Below the pieces are notes generated by a model. That model did no database searches. It saw only the letters and a program-made list of their open reading frames with translations, and had not been told where the DNA came from. Below, piece after piece: positions 36,966 to 46,800 of a DNA stretch of 64,000 nucleotides. Every line of letters begins with the position of its first letter. Position 1 is the stretch's first letter. Origin of the DNA: Edaphochlamys debaryana (lineage: Eukaryota; Chlorophyta; Chlorophyceae; Chlamydomonadales); contig JAEHOE010000110.1 of assembly GCA_016858145.1 (NCBI GenBank), forward strand, positions 124,001 through 188,000, given 5' to 3'. The position numbers were made by a program, and so were the translations under genes.

Positions 36966-37663
36966 GGAGGAGGGCTTTCGGCGCGGCGCGTGGACGGGAA
37001 CCAGTCGGTCGAATGGGCGCAGTGGGACGAGTTCGTGCGCCATCTGCGCACGCTCGGCGCCATGTGGCAGGCTTCCGCCGCTGCCACCCCTGCGGGTGGC
37101 TCCGGCGCTAGCGCTTTGCAGCCTCAGGCGCCTGCTACGGATCGGGGTAGGTCCCGGCAGCGGGGGGGCTCTTCGGCGCGCCGCTGGCTCCAGACTGAGC
37201 TCGCGTCGTCCGAGGAGGACCCTTTCATCGCGGCTGTGGGCCGGCTGCTCGGCCGCCGCGAGCGCTTCGACTCTCTGGAGGCCATGCTGACCTTCATCGA
37301 CGAGCTTAAGCGAGTGCACCTGGCGACGCTCCCTGAGCGTTTCTGGATCGCATATGCATACCATCACCTGCCAGGCAAGCTGAAGGCACTGCGCACAAGC
37401 CCCACCCGGCCGCTTCCCCCGCTGGGCCGGCGCATTCGGCGCCCAAGTCGCACGGCACGCCTAACCCGCCGGCTCACGGCGAGTGGGGCGTGTTCATCAA
37501 GGGGCAGTCCTTTGAGGATCGGCGCACGCTAGAGGCGGCGCGCAAGTGCCCGCTCTGCAAGGAGGACGCGCATGCTGGTGGGCTCCCTTCGTGCCCCGAG
37601 CGCTTCAAGCGCCACAAGCTGGGCGAGTTCGGCTTCCACCCGCGGAAGCCGAGGCCTACCTAG
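36960..37663 (+). pseudogene. Gag-like polyprotein of the gypsy element, truncated and frameshifted
   Basis: The sense frame reads SVEWAQWDEFVRHLRTLGAM and continues through a charged helical region (DSLEAMLTFIDELKRVHLAT, PERFWIAYAYHHLPGKLKA). Between about 37335 and 37480 the coding signal moves to another frame, which runs EWGVFIKGQSFEDRRTLEA, then a Cys/His cluster (CPLCKEDAHAGGLPSC, ERFKRHK) resembling a nucleocapsid zinc knuckle, to TAG 37661-37663. That second frame is the pol frame. No start codon or matrix-like N-terminus is seen, so the gene is broken at its left end and inside. Confidence 0.6.
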
Positions 37664-40600
37664 GGGTTTGCGCCCAGTGATGGGGTGGGCATAGCCCCGC
37701 TGGGTGTTGTGATGGTGGCCGCGTTGGACGCGCCCCAATCGGTTGCGCTGGGCGCGCCCTGTGAGAGGTTAGGTGGACTTGTGCTGGCTGGGCCGCATGA
37801 CTCGCATCTGACTTCCGTTGTTGGCACCTCCACTTCTGGTGTTGAGGTTACTGCTTGCGCAGTTGGTGGTAGCGGTGTTCCGCCTTTGGAAGGTGTGTCA
37901 CTTTTGGATCTGGCTTTGGCTGAGGGACGAACTGGTGGTTCGTGTGTGAGCGAGCCCCTGTCGCCTGTGAAGGCTTCAGAGGGTGCTGTGATGTTGCGGC
38001 CTTGCCTTGCGGCTGGCCTGGTGTCGGTGCGTCAGGGTCTCTGCAACCCTAAGGTTGGCTCTTCGGTGCCCCTCGTGCCTGACCCTTTGCCTTCACGTCG
38101 CTCGCACGCGGCTCTTTTGCCGTCCGAATTTCAGCTGTTGCAGCAACTGTCTGGTCGCCACTTCACATGGGATGCGTGCGCCGACGGCCCTGCCTCAGCT
38201 CTGTGCCCGAAATTCAGCCAGCCAGCGCAGTTTGTACGTGAGGACTGCTCTGGACACCATGTCTTTGTGCAACCTCCGTACGCGCAAGTTGGGTCGTACC
38301 TGGAGCACTACTTAGCCTGCAAGGCTCTGGCTCCTGGCACTACGTCTGCAGGCTTCCTGCTCCCCAAGCGTGAGTCGGCCTCTTGGCGCCCTTTGCTTGC
38401 TGGGATGCGGCTGCTGCACACGTATCACCCCCACTACCGTTTGCTGCACTTGAGTGACCAGCGAACTTGGGGGCTGCCGTTCCATCTGGAGTTTTGGTAT
38501 GACCCTCCAGCTGAGCCCTTGCCTGACTCAGATCTCCCTGCCTCTGCTGAGCCCTTGCCTTTCACGGTTTCCAAGGGCCTCACTATGCAGTTCCAGGGTG
38601 CTGTGGCTAAGGCACCGGCTTCTTTGCTGATCGACACTGGCTGCCAAGCAGCTCACCTACTCTCTGCTGGCTTCATGCGGCGCATTGGGCTCACCATTGA
38701 CCCTGTGCCGGCCGGCTCGACTACCCCGCACGTAACGTTGGGGGATGGGAGTCAGGTGCCTGCTGTTGGACTTGCCACTGTTCCCGTCAGAGTTCAGGGT
38801 TACAAAGCTCGGTTGCAATGCTTGGTCGTTGACCTTGCCTCCGGCTTTGATCTGATCCTGGGAGAGCCCTGGATTGCACGCGTGGGAGCGCGTTTGGACT
38901 TGTGGGATGGGCGTGCTACGCTTCTGTCCCTCACTCCTCGTGTCTCTCTCCGCTCTGACGTGTTTCCAACGCCTCTGCCGCATCCTGCGCAGCTAGCCCT
39001 GCTGCAGACTGCCCGTGAGGGTGACGAGTTATTACTCTGTCTGGTGACGTTGGTGTCGTCGCCCGACATGGACCCCATGGCACCCGTGGCTTCAGAGACC
39101 TTAACTTCTGAGGTTGCTTCCCCTGTGGCCCCACCTACCTCTTTTGAGGCTACGGTGCGTGCTGTGGTGCCTGGTGAGTCCCCGGATGAGCTACGGTTGC
39201 GGGCCTTGTTGCTGGAGAAGCGCAAGTTGTTCCCCGATGACCTGCCCGCTCGTGTTGCCACCATCGATAGGCAGTTGCCTCTGGCAATTCCTTTAGTTCC
39301 CAGCGCTCAACCTCCTGCCCAGAAGCTTTTCCGCTATTCTATAGCAGAGCAGGAGGAGATGAAGCGTCAGGTGGCTGAGCAACTGGAGAAGGGTCTCATC
39401 CACCCTTCGTCCTCGCCCTACGGGGCCCCTGTGCTCTTTGTACGCAAGAAAACGGGTGAGCTGCGCATGTGTATCGATTATCGCGCGCTCAATCGCATAA
39501 TGGTGAAGAACCGCTTCCCGTTGCCCCGTATTGATGACATCTTAGACCGCCTGTCAGGGGCTAAGGTGTTCTCAGGGCTAGATCTCATGCAGGCCTATCA
39601 CCAGATAGCCTTGCATCCCGAGGAGCGAGAACGCACTGCTTTTCGCACCCCTTTCGGTCATTACGAGTACCGGGTGCTGCCTTTTGGCCTTTCAAATGCC
39701 CCAGGCATTTTCCAGTCAGCCATGAACAGACTGACCTCTGATTTGCCCTTCGTTGTATGTTATCTTGATGACATTCTCATCTTCTCACGCACCCCCTCGG
39801 AGCATGTGTCTCATGTTGCCACAGTGCTTGAGAGGCTGGAGCGAGCAGACCACTACTGCAAGCTCAAAAAGTGCGAGTTCTTCAAATCTCAGGTGTCCTA
39901 CCTTGGCCACGTTATCTCTGCTGATGGCGTGCGGCCGGACCCTGCAAAAGTGGCAGTGGTACGTGATTGGCCCTTGCCCCGTGATGTGCACGCTCTGCGT
40001 GGGTTTCTGGGCTTGGCCACGTACTTTAGCAAGCACATCAAGTCGTTTGCTAAGCTTGCAGCTCCACTCACGGCCCTTTGCTCACCAAAGGTCCCTTGGC
40101 CTGCGGTTTTGCCTGAGCCTTGTATTGCTTCTTTTGAAGCTATCAAAACCGCCTTAACTTCAGCTCCAACGTTGGTTATTCCCAACCCCCGTGAGCCCTA
40201 CCATGTAGAGGTCATCACAGACGCTTCCAACGTGGCGTTGGGCACTATCCTGACCCAAGATGGCAAGCCTGTGGCCTACGCTAGCCGCAAGCTTATCCCT
40301 GCTGAGCGCAACTACCAAACCAGTGAGAAAGAAATGCTTGCTGTTGTTTGGGCGCTCAAAACGTGGCGTTGCTACGTTGAGGGTGTGCCTTTTACTGTGG
40401 TCACTGACCACGCTCCTAACACCTGGCTTAAAACCCAAGCTCTGCTTTCTCGAAGGCAGGCACGGTGGTCTGAATTCTTGGAAAGCTTTGCGTTCGAGTG
40501 GCAGTATCGGTCTGGTAGGGGCAACCCTGCTGACCCGTTATCTCGCTTGCCGGGATACCTCAAATCGCCTCAGCTTGCCTTGATGAGGATTAGCGCCCAG

Positions 40601-42343
40601 CAGGCCCACACTGTGTGGTCTCGCTTACCTGGCGCCACCGCGGAGGCCAACGGCCCCAACCCTGATTTCGAGAGCAACTGTGTTGCGGGCTATGCCCAGG
40701 ACCCTTGGTTTTCCGATGCCAGCAATGTTGCTGTGCTGTCGAAGCGTGGGAACCTTTGGTACCACGGCGAAGCAGTGGTGTTGCCTGACTATGCGTCATT
40801 GCGCACCAATGTACTTCGTTTGTGTCATGATAACCCAAGTGCTGGGCACCGGGGCGTGACTGGCACCATTGACTTGGTGCGTCGCCACTTCTGGTGGCCT
40901 CGTCTTCGTAAGGAGGTAGCCGCTTATGTGCGGTCCTGTGATTCTTGCCAGAGGGTAAAATCCTCTAACCGGCCTCCGGCTGGCAAGCTTATGCCTTTGG
41001 AAATCCCAGAGCGCAAGTGGTCCACTGTTACCATGGACTTTATCACAGATCTACCCCCTGATCCACGTGGCTACACCGCTATCCTGGTGTGCGTGGATAA
41101 GTTGACCAAAATGGCGCATTTTGCCCCTTGCAAGGGTGATTTAGACGCCATTGGCGCAGCTGAGCTGTTCGTCAATACAGTGGTGCGGTTGCATGGCTGG
41201 CCCACCTCTATTATTGGTGATCGTGATCCCAAGTGGACATCAGCGTTCTTTCGCTCGCTGATGGACCTCTATGATGTTGATCTCCACCTGTCTTCGTCCT
41301 ATCATCCGGAATCGGATGGACAGACAGAGAGGAAACACCGTGACTTGGAGGATTTCCTCAGGCACTACTGTGCGGCCTCTCCGGCCACCTGGTCACGTTT
41401 TCTGGCCATGGCTGAGTTTGCCCTCAACAATGCAGTCAATGCATCTACTGGTAACTCGCCCTTTCGCCTTAACTACGGCTTTGAGCCCCTTACCCCTGCG
41501 GCCTTGTTGGCTCGCAAACTGGGGGGGGAGGAGGCGAGACGTCGCCGCCAATCGTTTGCTGCTGAGCATGGTTTGCTCAATGACTCTGCGGTGAAGTTTG
41601 ACACTTCCATGCAGAAGGCCTTACAGCGTGCTAAGTGGTGCTTATCCGCTGCTCGTGACCGGCAGAAGCAAGTTGCTGATGCCAAGCGTTCTGACGCTGT
41701 GCCCCTTAAAGTTGGAGATCAGGTGCTTTTACGCACGACACACCTTAAGGTGTCTGGGCCACGTAAGCTGTTACCACGCTATGTGGGCCCCTTTGCTGTC
41801 TCAGAAGAGATCAATCCAGTTGCTTACCGCCTGGATCTGCCTCCTGAGCTTCGGGTTCATAACGTCTTTCATACCTCTCTGTTGAGGCCCTACGTCACTG
41901 GAGGTCGGACTCAGATTGCTCCGCCCCCTATTGTGGTGGATGGCCACCTCGAATACAAGGTTGGGCGCATCATTAAGCACCGTGACGTTAAAGCTGGTAC
42001 TCATGGCCACACGCGCGCAAACCGTTACTACCAAGTACGGTGGGTTGGCCTGGCTCCGTGCTATGACACGTGGGAGCCTGAGTCACATCTGACTCACTGC
42101 GCAGATCTTCTGCGTGCTTATTGGGACAAACAGCCCAATGCCAGTGCTGATGCACCTAAATGGCTTTACCCGGAGCGTCACAAGGCACAGAAGCGCCCTG
42201 TTCCTTTGCCTGAGGTGCTTCCGAGCCCTCATGCGACTACTAAGGCTGGTCGGTCCGTTCAGGCCCCAGTTCGTTTTGCTCTTATGCTCTCTTGCCTTGG
42301 TTGGGCCAGAGGAGACAGAGGTGCCTCACCTTTGACTCCCTAA
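37664..42343 (+). CDS. pol: Gypsy Pol polyprotein with chromodomain and an extra methyltransferase-like domain
   Basis: Open for 1559 codons after the in-frame TAG that ends gag; the first ATG is at 37712, so it may be made by readthrough or from its own start. Order by residue (counted from 37664): about 150-255 a domain with DACADG, HHVFVQPPYAQVGSYLEHYL and GFLLPKRESASW, resembling Dam-type adenine methyltransferases; protease with active-site DTG at 324; reverse transcriptase with FPLPRIDDILD, GLDLMQAYHQI and YLDD at 700; RNase H (ITDASNVALG, SEKEMLAVVWAL, TDHAPN); integrase zinc finger (HRG...CDSCQR) and catalytic D1125, D1186, E1222 (D-35-E); GPF motif (RYVGPFAVSE); chromodomain about 1430-1490 (GRIIKHRDV, YYQVRWVGLAPCYDTWEPE). 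The chromodomain places it among chromoviruses, thought to target heterochromatin. All catalytic residues are present. Confidence 0.95.
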   Translation, partial: GFAPSDGVGIAPLGVVMVAALDAPQSVALGAPCERLGGLVLAGPHDSHLTSVVGTSTSGVEVTACAVGGSGVPPLEGVSLLDLALAEGRTGGSCVSEPLSPVKASEGAVMLRPCLAAGLVSVRQGLCNPKVGSSVPLVPDPLPSRRSHAALLPSEFQLLQQLSGRHFTWDACADGPASALCPKFSQPAQFVREDCSGHHVFVQPPYAQVGSYLEHYLACKALAPGTTSAGFLLPKRESASWRPLLAGMRLLHTYHPHYRLLHLSDQRTWGLPFHLEFWYDPPAEPLPDSDLPASAEPLPFTVSKGLTMQFQGAVAKAPASLLIDTGCQAAHLLSAGFMRRIGLTIDPVPAGSTTPHVTLGDGSQVPAVGLATVPVRVQGYKARLQCLVVDLASGFDLILGEPWIARVGARLDLWDGRATLLSLTPRVSLRSDVFPTPLPHPAQLALLQTAREGDELLLCLVTLVSSPDMDPMAPVASETLTSEVASPVAPPTSFEATVRAVVPGESPDELRLRALLLEKRKLFPDDLPARVATIDRQLPLAIPLVPSAQPPAQKLFRYSIAEQEEMKRQVAEQLEKGLIHPSSSPYGAPVLFVRKKTGELRMCIDYRALNRIMVKNRFPLPRIDDILDRLSGAKVFSGLDLMQAYHQIALHPEERERTAFRTPFGHYEYRVLPFGLSNAPGIFQSAMNRLTSDLPFVVCYLDDILIFSRTPSEHVSHVATVLERLERADHYCKLKKCEFFKSQVSYLGHVISADGVRPDPAKVAVVRDWPLPRDVHALRGFLGLATYFSKHIKSFAKLAAPLTALCSPKVPWPAVLPEPCIASFEAIKTALTSAPTLVIPNPREPYHVEVITDASNVALGTILTQDGKPVAYASRKLIPAERNYQTSEKEMLAVVWALKTWRCYVEGVPFTVVTDHAPNTWLKTQALLSRRQARWSEFLESFAFEWQYRSGRGNPADPLSRLPGYLKSPQLALMRISAQQAHTVWSRLPGATAEANGPNPDFESNCVAGYAQDPWFSDASNVAVLSKRGNLWYHGEAVVLPDYASLRTNVLRLCHDNPSAGHRGVTGTIDLVRRHFWWPRLRKEVAAYVRSCDSCQRVKSSNRPPAGKLMPLEIPERKWSTVTMDFITDLPPDPRGYTAILVCVDKLTKMAHFAPCKGDLDAIGAAELFVNTVVRLHGWPTSIIGDRDPKWTSAFFRSLMDLYDVDLHLSSSYHPESDGQTERKHRDLEDFLRHYCAASPATWSRFLAMAEFALNNAVNASTGNSPFRLNYGFEPLTPAALLARKLGGEEARRRRQSFAAEHGLLNDSAVKFDTSMQKALQRAKWCLSAARDRQKQVADAKRSDAVPLKVGDQVLLRTTHLKVSGPRKLLPRYVGPFAVSEEINPVAYRLDLPPELRVHNVFHTSLLRPYVTGGRTQIAPPPIVVDGHLEYKVGRIIKHRDVKAGTHGHTRANRYYQVRWVGLAPCYDTWEPESHLTHCADLLRAYWDKQPNASADAPKWLYPERHKAQKRPVPLPEVLPSPHATTKAGRSVQAPVRFALMLSCLGWARGDRGASPLTP

Positions 42344-42430
42344 CCCAGAGGGTGGAAGCTCTGCTTCTACTGTCTGGCAGTCTTGCCAAGTCGCCTATGT
42401 TGGTCAGCCTGGTTGGCTTCTGATCAGGTT

Positions 42431-42438
42431 GGGGGGAG
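42431..42438 (+). other. Polypurine tract of the gypsy element
   Basis: GGGGGGAG directly before the TGTAACG that starts the 3' LTR; this is the expected plus-strand primer site. Confidence 0.8.
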
Positions 42439-42635
42439 TGTAACGTACGCCTTACAGGCATGGCTTCTCCTAGGGCTCTGCCCTCCCGTATTCCCGTATT
42501 CTCTGGGCCCTTTGGGCCCAGGTGTGTGCATACGGCAGCTGTGCTGCCGTACTATCGGGCCTCGCCTATGGCTTGGTCTCCCTTATTCTTATCGGGGTCT
42601 TTAGACTCCACCAAGTACTGGACTAGCTCGTTACA
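42439..42635 (+). repeat. 3' LTR of the gypsy element (197 bp)
   Basis: It starts TGTAACG and ends CGTTACA, a perfect 7-base terminal inverted repeat with TG...CA ends, right after the polypurine tract. It is short for a gypsy LTR. No partner copy was found left of gag within the window, so the boundary rests on structure, not on LTR-LTR alignment. Confidence 0.75.
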
Positions 42636-43894
42636 GGGGGGTGAAGAAGTCAACAACTTGGCAGAGAGCTGGGGGCTCGGTGTGGCAGATGAAGGGCCAA
42701 GCGCCCAAGCCTCTGCCGGCATGTTGGCAGTGCGTATGATGGACGTGATGGTGGACGGGAGCACGGCAGCCCACTGGCAGTGTGAAAGGCCCTGGTAAGG
42801 CATCCACCCCTGGTAAGGCATCCACCCCACGTCCCGCCCGTTCACCCCGAGTCCGCATGCAGCGCTCTGCTAAAACGGCTTGGTGATGAGCAAAAACACA
42901 ATAATGGCTTTTACAATCGACGTAACAGGTCCTTCCCTGGCCTGAGACGTATGGGGTGTGGGACAGCAGCATGCCTGCCGCCTGCCTGGACTGCTACAGT
43001 GCCTGGGTCCCAACAGTCGCCCCGGCCGCCCCGGCCGCCGTTGCCCGTTTCGCAAGCGACCGGGCAAGCCGCGCCCCCCCCCTCCCCACGCGAGTGTCTC
43101 CAAGTAGAACTAGGCGCATATGTCAAGCCGCTGCCCCTTCGCGAACTAGGAAAGGCGCCCGACTCCCGGGTTCCGGCATGGTTAAACCTAGGTAGGGCTG
43201 CCTGAGCACGTCGTCTCGCACGTAAACAGACCGGGCCTCGAGCAGGAGCTATCAAAGAAGCTGCCGCGGCGGGAGGGATGAAGCGAAGCCCGAAGGGCGC
43301 GCCTGACGATGGCTCTGCTAGGCTCGTCGGCCTTTATACTGCGCCGGAAGGTCTACTCACCGTTCTATGCACGGATGCATCGTCAAAGCGGGGATTTGAG
43401 CGTACGCGCTGTGCACACAGCCGAGCGAGTTACAAAGCACCCGCTGCGTTCCCGGCCATGAGGAAAGCCCTCAGCTATGTTTGCAGGTTGCGACAAACGC
43501 GGAGCGGTACCGTGGGCCACGGTACCGTGTCCGGAGTGCGATCAGAAGCAGTACTCCGCACAAGGTCGGAGAGCGAATGGCAGCGACCGCCACACACAGC
43601 TACGCAAAGACAGGCTTGGTTACACATACATTTCACGCCAAGTAGTCGCTCAGCAGAGACCTCCTCCTCCATAGCCCCGTTCAGCCGCGCAAGAGAGCAC
43701 TCGGGCACACTGTTTTGCCACATTGCGAGGAGTCTCTTGACAGGCGTCACAACCTGCTCTTGATGGGCTGGGCCTAGTTCATCGCCTGACGCCATGGCCG
43801 AAACTCTGAGTCGCCTTCCTCCAAACTGGCTGTTGGCAGGCAGCGGGCAGTAGTGCCACTGTCCCAGAAGTAGTTAAGGGGCCGCTGCTCAGCA
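42636..43894. other. Region between the gypsy 3' LTR and phosphodiesterase copy B
   Basis: No supportable gene. A direct repeat of CCTGGTAAGGCATCCACCCC occurs at about 42791-42827. A GGTACCGTG/CACGGTACC inverted pair lies near 43505-43530. The right part should contain the copy B promoter and 5' UTR. Confidence 0.5.
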
Positions 43895-46800
43895 ATGGCA
43901 CGACAAGCTGAGGCGACCGCAAAGAGCCGCGGCAAGTTTGCCGTTTTCAAGGAGTCCCTGTCGGTAAGTTGCTCATGCTGGAGAGATCTCCGGGAGCGTG
44001 GTTCGGCTTTCCTGGGTACGCTCACAATCGTGCCGTTGAGGCGCTCGCGCACCCGTCCAGCTTTGCGTTACCCCCGTCTGGTGGCTTGGCCTTTCCCGCG
44101 ATCAAGCAGACGCGCCATTGCTAGCGTGAACGTCAGCGTCAGGGGAGCCGGACTGGCCCGAAAGGGGCCGAAAGCTTAGTCACTGACTCCTTCCCGTTGG
44201 ACTCATCAACATGCAGGGTCTGGCAGCGGTCGTGCGGAGCAGCCCGACCACCCTACTGTGGCCATTGCTGGTCTTGGCCGTGCTGTGCGGCGTGGGCGTG
44301 TGGGCGGTGTCCTATGCTGCTAGCCAAGAGGCGGACCGGGCAAAGGTGCGGTCTGGAGGGGTCTGGAGGGGTTCGGTGCGGACTACTGGAGGGCTGTGGA
44401 GACAGCACCGGAGGGTGGGGAGCTTGCTGTAGGCCAAGGGCCCCACCCAGCGCACGCAGCTCTTTTGGCAGGCAGGATTGGCATGCTCGCGCAGGCGTGA
44501 GGCCCCAACGAAGGTCCTCCCCGCTGGGCCTCCCGGCACGGCAGCCACTGCCAGGGGTCACTGGCACACCCGTGTCACTGCACTCCTGCCGGACGCTTTT
44601 GCTGGGGCTTGCCCCACACCTCCGCTGCACCCGCCACCCCGTTTTGGGCCCGTGCAGGACCATGCCATTCGACTGGCTTCGGACGTTGCAGCGTGGTACC
44701 AGGCGCGCCTCTACTCTGCGTTCGCGCCCGCGGCCGTGTTGGCGGCTATGGTGGAGAACAACCCCCAGTACAACACCAGCCAGCTGCTGCTGCAGTACCT
44801 GGCGCCGGCGCTGATGGCAGCGGTGAGGGCGCAACACGTAACGCGGTGACTGCCTTGACTGGGCCCAGGCGTTGGGCGCAGGCGGCCGTGTGTACTTTCT
44901 TTTGCATGCCAGGAGGCCCTCTCATATGCGTCGGTGATTCCATGCCGACCCCCCCCACACACACCTCCCTGTGCCCCAGGCGCCGTCGGCGTCCCTGCAG
45001 TCCTTCCAGGTCCTGCCGTCAGGTGAGGTGCTGCTGGCGGCTGCAGCGGTTCCGGGCAGCCCGCACTGTCCTTGGGTTTTTAGAGGTCTGCTGCGAGCAC
45101 CTTCCTTACACTCCGGTCCAAACGCTGTGCAGGCGTGGTTCGGGACGTGTACCCCCCTCAGGCTGGATATGGGATCATTGGCATCGATGTGCTTGGCCGT
45201 AAGTTGGTGGGGATCCGGGGCATTGGCAGAGATGTGATGGGGGCTGCAGCGCGATGGGGTGGAGGGCTGTCACGTACCAGCGCACTACCGGTTGAGCAAT
45301 GGGCGTTCCGCCTTTCAAGACAATCTTGGGAGTATTGCATTGGGGGCCTGCCGCACCTTTCTCCAAATGCCTTGGTTCTGATCGAGGCCCGCCTGACTCC
45401 ATCATCCCCCGTTTGCCCGTCCCCTGCGCACAGTTCCCGACTCGCAATTGATCGTTCAGGCTTCCAAGCGCAGCATGCGTATCCCCGGCCTCTCCCTGGA
45501 TGGTCCCATCGTGTTCACTGAGCAAGACACCGACTACAGCCGCCGGAAACTCCTCTTTGTGCGCAAGGCCATTCAGGTCAAGACAAATGCCTCCGTGGAT
45601 GACTGGGGCCGACCAGGTGAGTGTTAGCAGCCTCAACCTGGCTGGGTGAATGGGCCCTGGGCCCTGTCGCAGAGCCCTTGGTAGCAAGGGCAAGGAAGGG
45701 CTGTAGTGTTTTGGGTCTTAGGGTGATAGCACGGGGCGGAAGGGGCATGGACAGGGGAATGGCTACCTGGAGCTGCACGTAGAGGGCATGGGGTGGCAGA
45801 GTGAGGCGGGCGCCCCGCTCGGCAGTTTCTGGGCGCCAAGACGTCTTGACCTTGTCACTGTGCGCCCCCCTTAGATCCAACAAATCCCAAGTGTGGCTCA
45901 GCCTGCGAGTACAACAGTACCACCGGCACAAAGTTCTGGGGCTTTGTGAGTGCGGATGGGGGATGATGCTGGTGCCCTGCGGCCGGTCGGGGCCACGACC
46001 GCTGGCCTCCCTGAACCTGCTGGCCCTCTCCCACATGAGCTCACTCATGCCCGCGGGCTCCGCTGCAGGTGGGAGCCGTCATCGATCTGGACTCTCTCCA
46101 AGCGGCGGCCGACTCCCCACTGGAGCTGTTCGACAAGTACAGCTACAGATATACGCTGACCGCGCCACCCATCGACCCAACAGATGGCTCGGAAGGGATC
46201 TTGGCAGCGAGGTGCGGGAACCCTAACGCCTTCCTAGGACACTGGCAGACCGCTTGTAGCAGGCCTGGAGAAGGCCGTGAGGGCAGGCCCCACTTCCTGT
46301 TTAGATTAAGGCACAGCAGGTTGTTAGGATTGACTGGTGTGGCAGCAGCTGCCCTGAGGAGGCCGAGCGTTGACTCTCAACTTTTTCGCCTTGACCCTGC
46401 GTCCCTCCAGCCACACGCATGGTATACCTATGCGTGACCCCGTGAGAGTGGCCGTGCCACTGCTCGACCTGCAGGTGCGTGGGGACAGTGGGTCGAGTTG
46501 CCGCATCGTATGCAAGAGCATGGGATGGCTGTGTACCAGATGGCACAAGTGGTCGGGCACCGGCTTGCCATTGACGCAACCCACCTTACAGGCCTCTTCT
46601 TGGTTTCCTTGCAGTGGGTGCTGAGTGTGTGCACGGACCGCAATACCTGGACACCGGTGTGGTACCCGGGCGCCGTGGCGGGGGTGGTCATTGCGGCCAT
46701 CATTGCGTCGGCCCTTGTCTTTGCGCTCCTGGTGTCCAGGTCGGTTTGCGGGCATGGCGAGGGGCAAGACCCGCACAGCGGTAGCAGCCTCACTTACATA

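Larger units (their letters stand above)
36575..42635 (+). mobile_element. Ty3/gypsy chromovirus, 5'-damaged, between the two phosphodiesterase genes
   Basis: Order in sense: broken gag, pol (methyltransferase-like domain, protease, reverse transcriptase, RNase H, integrase, chromodomain), polypurine tract, 197-bp 3' LTR with TGTAACG...CGTTACA ends. The left side is rearranged: an antisense coding-like piece (36575-36965) abuts sense gag-like sequence. No copy of the LTR was found upstream, so boundaries on that side are approximate and no target-site duplication can be assigned. Confidence 0.85.
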
